A stretch of 64,000 nucleotides of DNA, from the NCBI RefSeq assembly GCF_001646665.1, contig NZ_LWBU01000101.1, forward strand, positions 62,001 to 126,000, written 5' to 3'. This document shows positions 1 to 8,240 of the stretch, piece by piece. Every line of letters begins with the position of its first letter. Positions within the stretch are counted from its first letter, which is position 1. The notes below the pieces were generated by a model, which saw nothing but the letters and a program-made list of their open reading frames with translations, was not told the origin of the DNA and did not search any database. The DNA comes from Streptomyces noursei (lineage in GTDB: Bacteria; Actinomycetota; Actinomycetes; Streptomycetales; Streptomycetaceae). Both the position numbers and the translations under genes were made by a program.

Positions 1-755
1 CGGTCCAGTCCGCGTCACCGAAGCAGCAGACCGTGTGGTCATCGCCACCACCTTGCCCGGCCTGTGGTGCCCGGCCACCGCACCAAAGGCCGCCCGCCGG
101 CCGGGCCCGGCCGACTCTGCCCGCGTTCGACATCTCAGCGGTCTGCTCTGGCTTCGTCCACACCGCGGCCGGCAGCATGCTGCCGACGGGGATGTACGAG
201 CGTCCGCTGGTCATCGCGGCGCAGACATACCCGCGCAGCACCGCCCCTCCCAGACGGGACACCGCTACCCCGCCGGCGGCGGTGCCGCCCTGCTCCTTCG
301 ACGCGGCACCGCCGACGAAGCGGGCGCGATCACGGCGTTTGACGGAGCACGCCGCAATTCTCGCCACGACCGCTGCGGGCGGCGCCCGCCACGTGCAGAG
401 CCATCAGCCGCCCCCAGAGCAGCTCTCCCTCCCCCATGCCCGGCGCAGATGTCTGTACCCATGCCGCACAACGCACGACGCTGTCCTCCCACACCGTGCT
501 CGACCGAGCCGGCTGGCCCGCGAACAGCGCCGAGGCATCTATTGGGCACCAGGCCCACCAGCGGATCCTCGATGCCGTCGCCGCCCGCTGCGGCTACCGC
601 ACCATCCGAGAGGTGGGCAACACCGCCGCCGTCTTTCTCTCGTAGGCCATGCACGACACCGGCGCACGGCCGTGGCCCGTCCCGGCCCCGTACCCCGCCG
701 ACCGCGTTCAGGTCCGCACCGGCCTGGGGATCGATCACCCTGAACTGGCCCGCCC
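1..755 (+). pseudogene. fabH: 3-oxoacyl-ACP synthase III (KAS III) remnant, multiply frameshifted
   Basis: Pieces of a FabH/KAS III-type condensing enzyme are readable in three frames. Frame 2 at about 30-110 gives DRVVIATTLPG and PATAP. Frame 3 at about 120-245 gives AFDISAVCSGFVH, which contains the active-site Cys motif. Frame 2 at about 260-330 gives GGGAALLLRRGTADEAGAI. Frame 1 at 436-645 gives HTVLDRAGWPA, GHQAHQRILDA and VGNTAA, the usual His and Asn active-site regions. Frame 2 near 725-755 gives WGSITLNWPA, the usual C-terminus. An in-frame stop (643-645) and at least three frame changes make it non-functional as read. The N-terminus lies left of the window. It was probably once paired with the carrier-protein remnant that follows. 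Family assignment is strong; the lost pathway is unknown. Confidence 0.75.
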
Positions 756-821
756 ACCCCGCAGCCTGCCTCCACAACCACGCGGCGGCGCCGCAGACAC
801 CACAACCACAAAAGACCTCAC

Positions 822-1035
822 ATGGCGCACATGTACGACATCCTTGCGGCCGCGCCGGCCGAAAACTTCGACGTACCTGCCCAGCGGATCACCCCAGTCA
901 TCCCTGGCCGGTCTGGAACTCGGCTCTCTCGCCACCGTCGAGCTCCACCTCACCCTCCCGCTGGACCTTCCCCCAGGACGCCGGCGAATGGCGGGCGACA
1001 CGCGCCCTGCAGGGCATCGCCAGCACGGTGCACAC
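822..1035 (+). pseudogene. acyl carrier protein remnant
   Basis: Frame 3 starts MAHMYDILAAAPAENFDVPA. Frame 1 then gives LAGLELGSLATVELHLTL, which matches the phosphopantetheine attachment region of acyl carrier proteins. The usual D-S-L is changed to G-S-L, and frame 2 continues with PQDAGEWRATRALQGIAS. The pieces sit end to end, so the parent was an ACP of about 75-80 residues broken by two frame changes. It lies directly after the KAS III remnant, the order expected for a small fatty-acid or polyketide unit. The carrier Ser is still encoded, but the reading frame is not. Confidence 0.65.
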
Positions 1036-1258
1036 TCTCCAGCCTTACCGGCCCCGCGTGCCGCACCACACATCCAAGCGGCCCCGTCCGCTTCTCAACA
1101 CACGCGTTCTGTGCAGCCGACGCCACTGGCCCCGCTACTCCTGTCCGGACAGCGGGCCGCCCGCTGGGCGGCTCGTGCTCCTCACCCCCGCCTGACGGAA
1201 CGCCGGCGCCCTCAACGCACCTGCCTGCGCCCGATCTCTGTAGGAGGGAGACGCCACC

Positions 1259-1429
1259 GTGCTGAGTACGCCGCGCGGACCGCTCTTCTGGCTCGTCCTC
1301 ATCATCCTGCTGTTCCTGATCGCCATCGCCCCCGTCCAGACCGCCCACACCTTCCTCGACATCGTCCACGGCATCGAGCAGTTCTTTAACGGCCTCAAAC
1401 AGTTCATTCAGACCCTCAGCACCTCCTGA
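1259..1429 (+). CDS. small single-span membrane protein (56 aa)
   Basis: A short GTG-started frame follows a strong AGGAGGGAG ribosome site at 1242-1250. The product begins VLSTPRGPLFWLVLIILLFL, so it has one hydrophobic span (about residues 9-25) and then a 30-residue amphipathic tail rich in Phe, Gln and Ile. Small actinobacterial proteins with this plan are common and uncharacterised. It stands between decayed genes and a proline-rich secreted-looking ORF, so it may be a survivor of the older gene set. No function is assigned. Confidence 0.55.
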   Translation: MLSTPRGPLFWLVLIILLFLIAIAPVQTAHTFLDIVHGIEQFFNGLKQFIQTLSTS

Positions 1430-1479
1430 CCCCCGCCACCCCTCAAACCCGGTGACCCCATCGAAAAGAGGCGATCTTC

Positions 1480-2109
1480 ATGCGGACACTGCTCCTCATC
1501 GCTGCTGCCTGCGCCCTGATCGCAGGCGCAGGCGCAGCCTGCACCGCCGTGAGGGCCGACATCAACATCACACCGCTGAATCCGGCAATCACCTTCACTC
1601 CCGCCTCGGCCCAGCCGGCGAAGCTTCCCGCCACGCTGACGACAACGGCCCCCGCACCGACCACCAGGCCTCCCCACAGCGCAGCCCCCGCCCCCACACC
1701 CCAGCCCACCGAACCCACCCCCACAGCCACCCCCAGCCACACCCGCCCGCTCCCCCCCACCCCGTCGATCACCGCACCCGCCTGCCCCACCGCTCCCCCC
1801 CGGGAATCACCCGCACCGGCCGAATGCCTCCCCAGCCCCACGCAGACGACCTCCTCCGCCTATCAGCCCCCGGCCCCGCCTTCCCCGCCCGAGACCCAAC
1901 CCCCCGCTACCGCCACATGCAGCAGTGACGATGACGCAGCCGTGCCGACGACATCTCCCCATGGGCCCCGCCCCTATGGCACGCCGCTCCGCCCTCACCG
2001 CGCTGACACGCACCACACCGGTGGCCTGCATACACCAGGATCACCGAGAGAGTCGGCGACCTGGCGGACCATCTCGGGCAGGTCCATCCGCTTGGTGCAG
2101 GCGCCGTAG
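1480..2109 (+). CDS. proline-rich secreted or surface protein, doubtful
   Basis: The frame starts with an export-type signal (MRTLLLIAAACALIAGAGAA) after a weak AAGAGG site, then becomes a long Pro/Thr/Ala-rich stretch (about residues 45-150), typical of an extended wall-spanning linker. No folded domain was recognised. The last 50 residues have a different composition and overlap a minus-strand remnant, so the true end may have been lost or moved by a frameshift. The signal peptide and linker support a real N-terminus; the C-terminus is doubtful. Confidence 0.4.
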   Translation: MRTLLLIAAACALIAGAGAACTAVRADINITPLNPAITFTPASAQPAKLPATLTTTAPAPTTRPPHSAAPAPTPQPTEPTPTATPSHTRPLPPTPSITAPACPTAPPRESPAPAECLPSPTQTTSSAYQPPAPPSPPETQPPATATCSSDDDAAVPTTSPHGPRPYGTPLRPHRADTHHTGGLHTPGSPRESATWRTISGRSIRLVQAP

Positions 2110-2312
2110 AAGTCGAGGATGGCCTTGCAGGTGCCCTTCGGCTTCGCTGTCACGGGGGTCTGCACATAGGCGACCGGCGCCCACAGGTCGCGGCTGCCGG
2201 GCACGGTCACACCACCAGCCAGCTCCTCGCCCCACTCACCCACAGGCCCACCAAGCGTCCTCGTGGACGCCGAACGTGCCACCCTCGCCACCCTGCGGGG
2301 CGGCTGCCTCAC
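1995..2312 (-). pseudogene. unidentified minus-strand gene fragment
   Basis: The middle of this frame (about 2040-2235) looks protein-like: ELAGGVTVPGSRDLW, then AYVQTPVTAKPKGTC, then FYGACTKRMDLPEMV. It has two cysteines and ordinary residue use, unlike the low-complexity reading of the opposite strand. It overlaps the tail of the proline-rich ORF and the start of the hemC fragment, so not all three can be intact genes. It was not recognised as a known family and is listed as a possible remnant only. Confidence 0.25.
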
Positions 2313-2511
2313 CGCCGCCTCCGTTCACGCCACCCTCGAAGAGGAAGCCGAGTGCGTCACCGTGCACGCCGTCGTCCTCGACCCAGTCGGCGGTGCGCCC
2401 CCTCGCACCGTCACGAGCGGTCCTGCCTCCGACCTCACCGCTGTCGGACGCCGGGCGGGAGAGCAGCTCCTGGACGCCGGCGCCGCCCGACTCCTGAGGG
2501 TACGGCCATGA
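2263..2511 (+). pseudogene. hemC: porphobilinogen deaminase (HemC) C-terminal fragment
   Basis: The 82-residue frame reads ERATLATLRGGCLTAASVHA, then VTVHAVVLDP and GRRAGEQLLDAGAARLL. This is the third domain of hydroxymethylbilane synthase, including the Cys that carries the dipyrromethane cofactor in the GGC motif. Full enzymes have about 300 residues; the first two domains are absent and the preceding sequence reads as the unrelated minus-strand piece. The fragment therefore cannot be active. Streptomyces normally keeps hemC in the chromosomal heme operon, so this is a stray, truncated copy. Confidence 0.7.
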
Positions 2512-2764
2512 GCGGCGCGACACGGTCGAGAGCAGCCAGGCCGCGGGGCGCACGGCGGTGTTTGTTCCGCCGGGCGACCGTGACGACCGGGTCCAGACGC
2601 GGAGGGCACATGCGGCCGCGGCCCGGAAGTTGGACCTACCCCTCGGTGGCTCCATCCGGTCATCAGCGAGCCGCCATGCCCGGGGCGGCGGAGCGGCGCC
2701 CCGGGCTGTGCAGGGCGAGGCACCGCGCGTACGGGCCGCTGGCGACCGGCCACAGGACCGGGGG

Positions 2765-3172
2765 TCAGGACTCCGTGTAACGAGCGAGAAACTTCAGCTC
2801 GGCTGCGGAGATGCGCCGCGGTCGGCCGGTGTCCAGGTCGTACGCGGCCATCTTCGTCACGGCTTCCGCGTACGTACGCTCGGCGTCCCGGATGGCGTAT
2901 CCGAGTTCGAGCCGAGCCCCACGGCAGCTGATGACCCAGACCTGCACGTCGACCGGCTCCTCGCGGTACGTCAGCGGGGCGCGGTAGTCGACGACGGACT
3001 GGCTGACCACGAAGGCTCGCTGGCGCCGTCCAGCTTCGTCCGCCGGCAGCATGTCCTGGAACATGCGGGTACGCGCCTCCTCCAGGTAGGTGAGGAACAG
3101 CGAGTTGTTGACGTGCCCGTAAGAGTCCGCGTCCGCCCAACGCAGCGGCAGCGGATAGGTGTAGGTGTTCAC
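2765..3172 (-). CDS. acyl-CoA thioesterase, 4HBT hotdog family
   Basis: The 135-residue product has the size and order of a 4-hydroxybenzoyl-CoA-type thioesterase. WADADSYGHVNNSLFLTYLEEAR near residues 12-35 holds the D-x-x-GHVNN catalytic and substrate loop, and FVVSQSVVDYRAPL and EPVDVQVWVISCRGARLEL form the hotdog sheet. It would hydrolyse acyl thioesters in the cytoplasm; the substrate is unknown. It lies just downstream of the MmyB-type regulator on the same strand, a plausible regulator-target pair. The family call is firm. Confidence 0.85.
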   Translation of the reverse strand: MNTYTYPLPLRWADADSYGHVNNSLFLTYLEEARTRMFQDMLPADEAGRRQRAFVVSQSVVDYRAPLTYREEPVDVQVWVISCRGARLELGYAIRDAERTYAEAVTKMAAYDLDTGRPRRISAAELKFLARYTES

Positions 3173-3265
3173 GAAGAGGTCTTTCTGTGCGAAGGGCTTG
3201 GTGCGGCAGCGACTGCACCAGCTGGGCGCTTGCGCGCCATTCGGTTACACGGCGGGCCTCATGGC

Positions 3266-4698
3266 CTAGGGTTCTTGGCCAGCGCCCTGGGCGCCGAGCT
3301 CGCCGGTGCCACTCTCCTGGATCGACTGCAGGACGTCGCGGAGCACGCGCTGCTCGGTGTCGCGCTCGTGGAGAAGCTCGCCAATGCGGGCGGTTGCCGC
3401 CGCACTGTCGGCCGGCAGTGCGGCGCGGACCAGCTGACGCATCTCGGCGAGGCGGCCCCCTGTAGGACGCCCCTGGGCACGCGGGCGACCACCGTGGCCG
3501 GCGAGACGTGAGTGACGGACCAGATCCCGATCGCCTCCTCGACAGCCCACACCACGGTGCGCTGGTCGGGGGCGAGCGTCAGCTGGACATCCCTGCCCAG
3601 AACCTGGCTGATGGCCGGCAGCGGTACGCCGTCCGCCCCTGCAAGGGCCGCCGCTTCCTCGGCGGTTGAGACGACTGTCCGGGAGGCGAGCGCCGCCGCT
3701 TCCCGGCGCCAGCGGGTGGCGGCATCTTCGGCCGCGCGGTTTTCCGCGTGTCGCCGCGCGATAGCCACATCGTCCTGGTTCGCCGTCGTGGCGGCCCAGG
3801 CGTCGCGGGTGCCTCCCAGGGCGTCCCGCTCGTCGTCCCCTCCGCCCTCGACCCAGGTGATCACCACGAAGCGGCAGTCGGGCATCGACGCCGGGTAGAG
3901 GACATGGCTCACGACCTCGACGGTCTCCCAGTCCAGCGTCGGTATGTTCATCCGGAAGACGTGGCCATCGCGCGTCTCGCCCATGTCGTACTCGGTTTCC
4001 CACACCTGCCGCACGTCGACATCCTTCTTGACGTCGTCGATCAGCCGGCGCAGCTCTGCATCATTCGGCCTGGTGGCCTGGGCGAATTTCAAGATCTTTA
4101 CGTACGCCGACGCGTGCTTGTCCCAGTCCTGGTACTGGGCACGGGCCTCCGGTTCGGTCAGGGCCCAGCGAATCAAGTTCGCACCCGGCTCCATCACCCA
4201 TGGCCACCACTCGGCCATCGCAGTGTTGAAACCCAAGATGTTCCAGTGCTGGTCACACAGGTACGCGGGGCTGGGCATCTGCCGGTCGATGAGCAGGCGC
4301 AGCGCCTGCTGCAGCTCGGGCTGCCCGGAACCGCTCGGCGGCACCAGGGCGGAACCGATGTTGTAGAGCACCAGCGCATGACGCTCGTCACGGTCCAGGT
4401 TGAGCAGCGTCGCCAGGGACTCGACCTGCTCCCGGGTCAGCCTGGGCGGGATCGCGCCACGCTCGATCTTGCGGTACGTCCGCTCGCCCATGTCCAGGGC
4501 CTTGGCCGCCAGCGTCTGGTTGACCCGTGCGTTCCTGCGCCATCTCCGCAGCAGTGCGCCGAACCCCATGAACTGGCCGGCCACTGGCTGCTCGACATCG
4601 TCCCCAGAGGTCACTTCGCCCCCCGAGCCGGCGACCTGACCCGGGACCTCCTTGTCCGCAGCCTCGTCGCTGCCGGGGCCTTGTTCATTTGTGACCAC
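3266..4698 (-). CDS. XRE-family regulator with MmyB-like ligand domain (C-terminal frameshift)
   Basis: A DNA-binding regulator. Residues 35-100 form a helix-turn-helix (ALLRRWRRNARVNQTLAAKA, ERTYRKIERG). Residues 130-290 match the MmyB-like ligand-binding domain (AYLCDQHWNILGFNTAMAEW, RHALVLYN, and R-W-A-L downstream). A third region, rich in Ala and Arg, precedes a sheet-like C-terminal segment. The start is GTG 4698 after AAGGCAGG; the longer upstream frame lacks protein character. Near 3459-3463, in a run of five C, the good coding pattern moves to the next frame (LAEMRQLVRAALPADSAAA to a stop at 3266). Unshifted, the frame ends at 3259 with unconvincing sequence. MmyB regulators often control neighbouring oxidoreductase or lipid genes; here the nearest target is the thioesterase. 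Confidence 0.8.
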
Positions 4699-4817
4699 GA
4701 AAAACCTGCCTTTACGCCTTTGCGGAGACTCCCATTTCCGGGCGCGCAAAAGGGTCCAGTGCATGCACCGAACCCCCGCCCCACCATCTCCCGACAGGAA
4801 CCATACGCAACATTTAA

Positions 4818-4831
4818 GCGATCTTGATCGC
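4818..4831. promoter_or_regulatory. palindromic operator candidate upstream of the XRE/MmyB gene
   Basis: A perfect inverted repeat, GCGATC-TT-GATCGC, lies 120 bases before the GTG start of the XRE-family regulator in otherwise AT-richer DNA. Two-turn symmetric sites of this size are normal targets of XRE repressors, so autoregulation is a reasonable inference. No footprint or second copy supports it. Confidence 0.35.
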
Positions 4832-5832
4832 ATGTGGCATGGGGCACAAAGGGGCATCCCTGCACTGGTTTAACGTCGAACCAGATGGAGCCGACATCGC
4901 GTACATTCGCACCCGAATCGGACGTCACCCCTGATCAACAAGTGGGCCGCCGGGAAAACCGGAAAAAGGTTGCCGATTTTCGTCGGACCACCTCGCGTTC
5001 GGTCTAGACCACATTATCTAATGCCTTATCAGATCCACCCCCAAACGCCACTCCCCTTACCTGGCAAGCGACTTACGGTCACGTAGGCCGGAGGTCAGGC
5101 GCCTGCCACCGTGACGACGTTTGCGACTAAAGCGGACAAAAGATCGCCGTTGACTGCCTTGATGACGCTTGGCTTAAATCGCTCTGGCCAGCAGGTTCGA
5201 CAAGGCGTTGTGCATGAGACACGTGGGGGCACCGTGACGCTCACCTCCGAGACCCGGAGCAAGCAGTCGGCTGCCCAGCCTCGCCCGCCGCCTCCATCCA
5301 TGGCGTCTGTCGAGCGCTCCCAGGAATCGCGGCAACGATTCTCCGGCAGCCTTGGCGACACGTGCGAGCGACAACCTGGCGTCTCGCCTCGTCACGCTCT
5401 GCGACTAGTACAGAGATTAAGAACCAACTCTGGATCTTGCCGCAGGCCCGTGCGTATGTTCCTCGTCCCCCGGGCAGCCCTGCCCGGCGCGGCGAATGCG
5501 AGGAGCGAGCGGCACACGGACCGGCCATATAGGTCCGTAAACAGCGGCGGCGTCCGAGAGTGAACTCCCGGACGCCGAACGCCTGACGGCATAACCGCCC
5601 CGGCAAGGGCGGCGATTGCCCACCATCACCACGCTGATCCCATTCCACCGGGCGCGTCAGCGTGGCAACACTGCAAAGGGGATTCTTGCATGCCTCCTGC
5701 CCTGCGCAAAAGGCCCTTCCGCCTGGCCTGCGCGGCAGCCACCTCCGGACCGGCGCCTTCCTGCCCCGAGCCGCATCACACCGCCCCGGCTTCGGTAAGC
5801 CACCGGCCCCGCCTCGCGCGCGGGAGCGGCCG
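4832..5832. other. gene-free region before the replication block
   Basis: About 1 kb without a convincing gene on either strand. It contains the 10-base palindrome GGTCTAGACC (5001-5010), an AT-richer patch just after it (5011-5033) and the hairpin cluster listed separately. It would hold the promoters of the XRE regulator and the helix-turn-helix gene, and could hold part of an origin. The short frames here have no recognisable domains. Confidence 0.6.
5470..5612. repeat. cluster of four hairpins upstream of the replication-like gene
   Basis: Four stem-loops follow one another. Arms are CCGGGCAG/CTGCCCGG (5470-5487, 2-base loop), GGACC/GGTCC (about 5519-5536), CGGCGTCCG/CGGACGCCG (5548-5577, 12-base loop) and CCGCCC/GGGCGG (5595-5612). 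They end about 220 bases before the helix-turn-helix gene. Such density suggests an origin, an attenuator or a strong terminator; the sequence does not tell which. Confidence 0.5.
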
Positions 5833-6720
5833 ATGAGCAGCGAAGCCCGCGAGTGGGTGTGGGAGCACAGCTCCAGCCGGGGAACGGCACGCCTGGTCCT
5901 GCTGTCGATCGCCGACCGGGTGGCCGACGAACAGTGCGTCTCCTGGGCGTCGCTGTCCAGCCTGGCCAAGCGCACCCGCGCCTCCGTCTCCACGGTGCGC
6001 GAAGCCCTCGGTCGACTGGTCGCCGGCGGTGAGCTGGAGCAGCTGGACGACCTCACCGGCCCCCAGCGCAGCACGGTCTACCGCCTGCCCCTCGCCGCGA
6101 AGGCCCTGGCACAAGCCATGGGAGAACAGGAGGACGCCGACCAGGCGACGGCGGACGATCCGGAGGCGAGCCCGACACTTCGGCTCTCGGCCCTGCGGCG
6201 GTACGGAATCCGCCCGCGTGAGGTACCGGAATCCCGCGAGACGGTCCGGAAACCGGCAGTAGCGGAAACCAGCAGGTCCCGACGGAAACCGGCACCTCGG
6301 CATACCGGAAACCGGCACAGCGATGTACCGGAAACCGGCACACAGAACCGTAGTGAACCGGATCTGAACCGTAGGTACAGCAGTGGTGCCGCCGTCCTCT
6401 CGGCTGCCGAGTGGCAGGTCGACCCAGCCACCCACGCCTGGGCCCGCCGGCAGGGACACCTCGACCGCCTCGGCGAACAGGGCCTGCAGGCAGCCGATGC
6501 GAAGTGGCGCGCGCACCGGGCAGACTTCAAGCCGCGACCGGCCGCTGTCTGGGCTGCCGACTGGCGCTCCTGGATCGCCCGAGAGCACGCCCCCAGCCGC
6601 CCGAACCTCTACGCCGTGCCCGGCGGAGGTTCCGGTGCGCCGGGCGGCATGACGCGGGCCGAGGCCCACACCGCCGCCCTTCTCGCCGCCCTCGACGAGC
6701 CGACCGGAACGGAGGGCTGA
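5833..6720 (+). CDS. helix-turn-helix plasmid protein, replication-initiator-like
   Basis: The product starts MSSEAREWVWEHSSSRGTAR at ATG 5833 after GGGAGCGG; the upstream extension to 5662 reads as non-coding. Residues 5-90 form a winged helix (LLSIADRVADEQCVSWASLS, RASVSTVREALGRLVAGG), the kind found at the N-terminus of actinobacterial plasmid replication and control proteins. Residues 115-180 are low complexity and carry the GGAAACCGGCA repeats. Residues 195-280 hold a Trp-rich C-terminal domain (WARRQGHLDRLGEQGLQAAD, AAVWAADWRSWIAREHAP). The gene opens the replication/mobilisation block and is followed 2 bases later by the zinc-finger gene. A Rep role is inferred from position and repeats, not from a proven family match. 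Confidence 0.7.
   Translation: MSSEAREWVWEHSSSRGTARLVLLSIADRVADEQCVSWASLSSLAKRTRASVSTVREALGRLVAGGELEQLDDLTGPQRSTVYRLPLAAKALAQAMGEQEDADQATADDPEASPTLRLSALRRYGIRPREVPESRETVRKPAVAETSRSRRKPAPRHTGNRHSDVPETGTQNRSEPDLNRRYSSGAAVLSAAEWQVDPATHAWARRQGHLDRLGEQGLQAADAKWRAHRADFKPRPAAVWAADWRSWIAREHAPSRPNLYAVPGGGSGAPGGMTRAEAHTAALLAALDEPTGTEG
6248..6340 (+). repeat. five iteron-like direct repeats inside the helix-turn-helix gene
   Basis: GGAAACCGGCA occurs at 6248, 6284, 6307 and 6330, with a one-base variant at 6264. Start-to-start spacing is 16, 20, 23 and 23 bases. The copies fall in all three reading frames (read as RKPA, AET, TGNR and PETG), so the conserved unit is the DNA, not the peptide. This is how iterons inside a rep gene would look. 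Confidence 0.6.
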
Positions 6721-6722
6721 CC

Positions 6723-7439
6723 ATGGATCGCCGCGAAATCGCAGCCCTGCTGGCCTACATCGGTCGGCTCGACCCCCGCACCATCCGCACCGACCAGGGC
6801 GAGGCCCGCGACCAGCTCGCCCAGTGGCACGAACTGCTCGGCGACGTGCCGATGGCCACGCCGCACGGCTGGGATGCCCGTGTCGCCGCCCGGCAGCACA
6901 TCCGCACCTCGCCGTACCAAATCCTGCCCGCGGACGTGGCTCGTCCCTGGGAGAGCTACCGGCGCGACCGCCTGGCCCGGCACTCCGACCCCACGCCGTC
7001 CATCGACCCTGACAACCAGGCCGCCTGGACGGCCGAACTGGCCGGGGCTCGCCGCGCCGTCGCCGCCGGCCTCGCGCAGCCCGCGCAGGCCCGGGCGATC
7101 ACCAGCGGTCGCGACGGGGTCGACCCGAAGCTGGAGGCCCGGCTGCGGGCGATCGGCTCCTGCATACCGCCCGCCGCCCGAGCTGCCCTCGCGCCCTACC
7201 GGCCCGCCCGTGCCGCGCGTGAGGCGGCCGTAGCCCAGGGCCAGCCCGACGCCCTGAGCGTTCGCTGCGAGTGGTGCCTGGCCCAGCCCGGTGAGCCGTG
7301 CCGCCGCCGAAGGGTCGGCCCCGACGGCGGGGCACGCGGGACCGCCCCGCGCGCCACGCCGCACCCCGGCCGCCTCGACATCGCCGCCGCACAGCAGGCC
7401 CAGCAGACCGAGCAGGTCCGGCAGCCCGCGATGGCCTGA
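6723..7439 (+). CDS. plasmid protein with C-terminal zinc-finger motif
   Basis: The gene is translationally coupled to the preceding one (GGAGGG ribosome site inside its end; ATG 2 bases after the stop). The N-terminal half, RREIAALLAYIGRLDPRTIR, is helical and is followed by a WDARVAARQHIRTSPYQILP segment common in actinobacterial mobile elements. Near residue 180 a four-residue-spaced Cys pair and a third Cys (CEWCLAQPGEPCRRRR) form a short zinc-binding finger, seen in many phage and plasmid proteins of Streptomyces. The tail is Gln/Ala-rich. The role is unknown; the finger suggests nucleic-acid contact. Confidence 0.65.
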   Translation: MDRREIAALLAYIGRLDPRTIRTDQGEARDQLAQWHELLGDVPMATPHGWDARVAARQHIRTSPYQILPADVARPWESYRRDRLARHSDPTPSIDPDNQAAWTAELAGARRAVAAGLAQPAQARAITSGRDGVDPKLEARLRAIGSCIPPAARAALAPYRPARAAREAAVAQGQPDALSVRCEWCLAQPGEPCRRRRVGPDGGARGTAPRATPHPGRLDIAAAQQAQQTEQVRQPAMA

Positions 7440-7598
7440 CCGGCACGCAAGGCCAGTGCACCAGTCAGGTGCACCGCCGAAACACCATCGTCCCGCCTCG
7501 GCTGCGGCGCACGTCCCTGCGCCGCAGCCGGTACCCGACGCCGCGTCCGCCCAGCGCCGGCCCCGACCGGCCGACGCGGCAGCACATCGGAGACACCC

Positions 7599-8240
7599 TT
7601 GCGTCACATCACCACCCACCACGCGCCGGCCACCGGCCTGCGCGGCATCGGAGACACGAGCTGGCAGAACCGAGGAGCGTGCCACGGCATGGACCCCGAG
7701 GACGCCGACGCCGTGTTCTTCCCGCTCCCGCGGGACCACGAGGCCATCGCCGAGGCTAAGGAGCTGTGCGGCTGGTGCCCGGTGCGCGGCGACTGCCTCA
7801 ACTACGCCCTGGAGAACGTCCTCAAGGAGGGCATCTGGGGCGGGCTCACCGAGGCGGAGCGGCGCCCCTGGCACGACGGACTGCCCCAGCGCCTCGACTA
7901 CAGCCGCGTGATCGCGTTCTTCAACGGTCGCGACGTGCACCTGACCGAGGTCGAGCGCCAGGTCGTCATCGACCACGCCTATGTCCGGGGCTGGCGACCC
8001 GACCGGCTCGCCGCCGCGCTGCAGATCAGCCACAAGCACGCCCGTGACCTGCTGCGGCAGGCGGCCAACAAGGTCTTCGACCGCGACCGCACCTACGGCG
8101 TGCCCCGGCCGAAGAAGAAGGGGAAGAAGACCGCCCCGACCACCGGTGGCCCCGCACTCGCCCAGCCCGGCACACGGCAGCCGGTGACCCGTCCGGTGGC
8201 GTCCACCTCGGCGCACTCCCCTCTCGGAAAGGCCGCATGA
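7599..8240 (+). CDS. WhiB-family iron-sulfur transcription factor with long C-terminal tail
   Basis: The four cluster-binding cysteines are C28, C57, C60 and C66 (ACHG; LCGWCPVRGDC), followed by the G-I-W-G-G turn and TEAER, the WhiB signature. The start is TTG 7599 with GGAGA just upstream. WhiB proteins hold a 4Fe-4S cluster and work with sigma factors. This copy has an extra region (residues 95-165: IAFFNGRDVHLTEVERQVVI, ISHKHARDLLRQAANKVF) that looks like a second helix-turn-helix, and a basic tail (PKKKGKKT). It overlaps the DUF2637 gene by 4 bases, so it may set expression of the transfer genes. Confidence 0.9.
   Translation: MRHITTHHAPATGLRGIGDTSWQNRGACHGMDPEDADAVFFPLPRDHEAIAEAKELCGWCPVRGDCLNYALENVLKEGIWGGLTEAERRPWHDGLPQRLDYSRVIAFFNGRDVHLTEVERQVVIDHAYVRGWRPDRLAAALQISHKHARDLLRQAANKVFDRDRTYGVPRPKKKGKKTAPTTGGPALAQPGTRQPVTRPVASTSAHSPLGKAA

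Noticed and set aside
4832..5660. Short frames in the 4.8-5.7 kb region as genes
   Set aside because: No ribosome sites, no recognisable domains, and residue use typical of chance frames.
5662..5832. N-terminal extension of the helix-turn-helix protein from 5662
   Set aside because: The extension reads as non-coding, overlaps the hairpin-rich region's end and has no better ribosome site than ATG 5833.
6609..8216. Minus-strand 535-codon frame across the zinc-finger and WhiB genes
   Set aside because: WhiB cysteine motif on the + strand is decisive; the reverse reading is low complexity.
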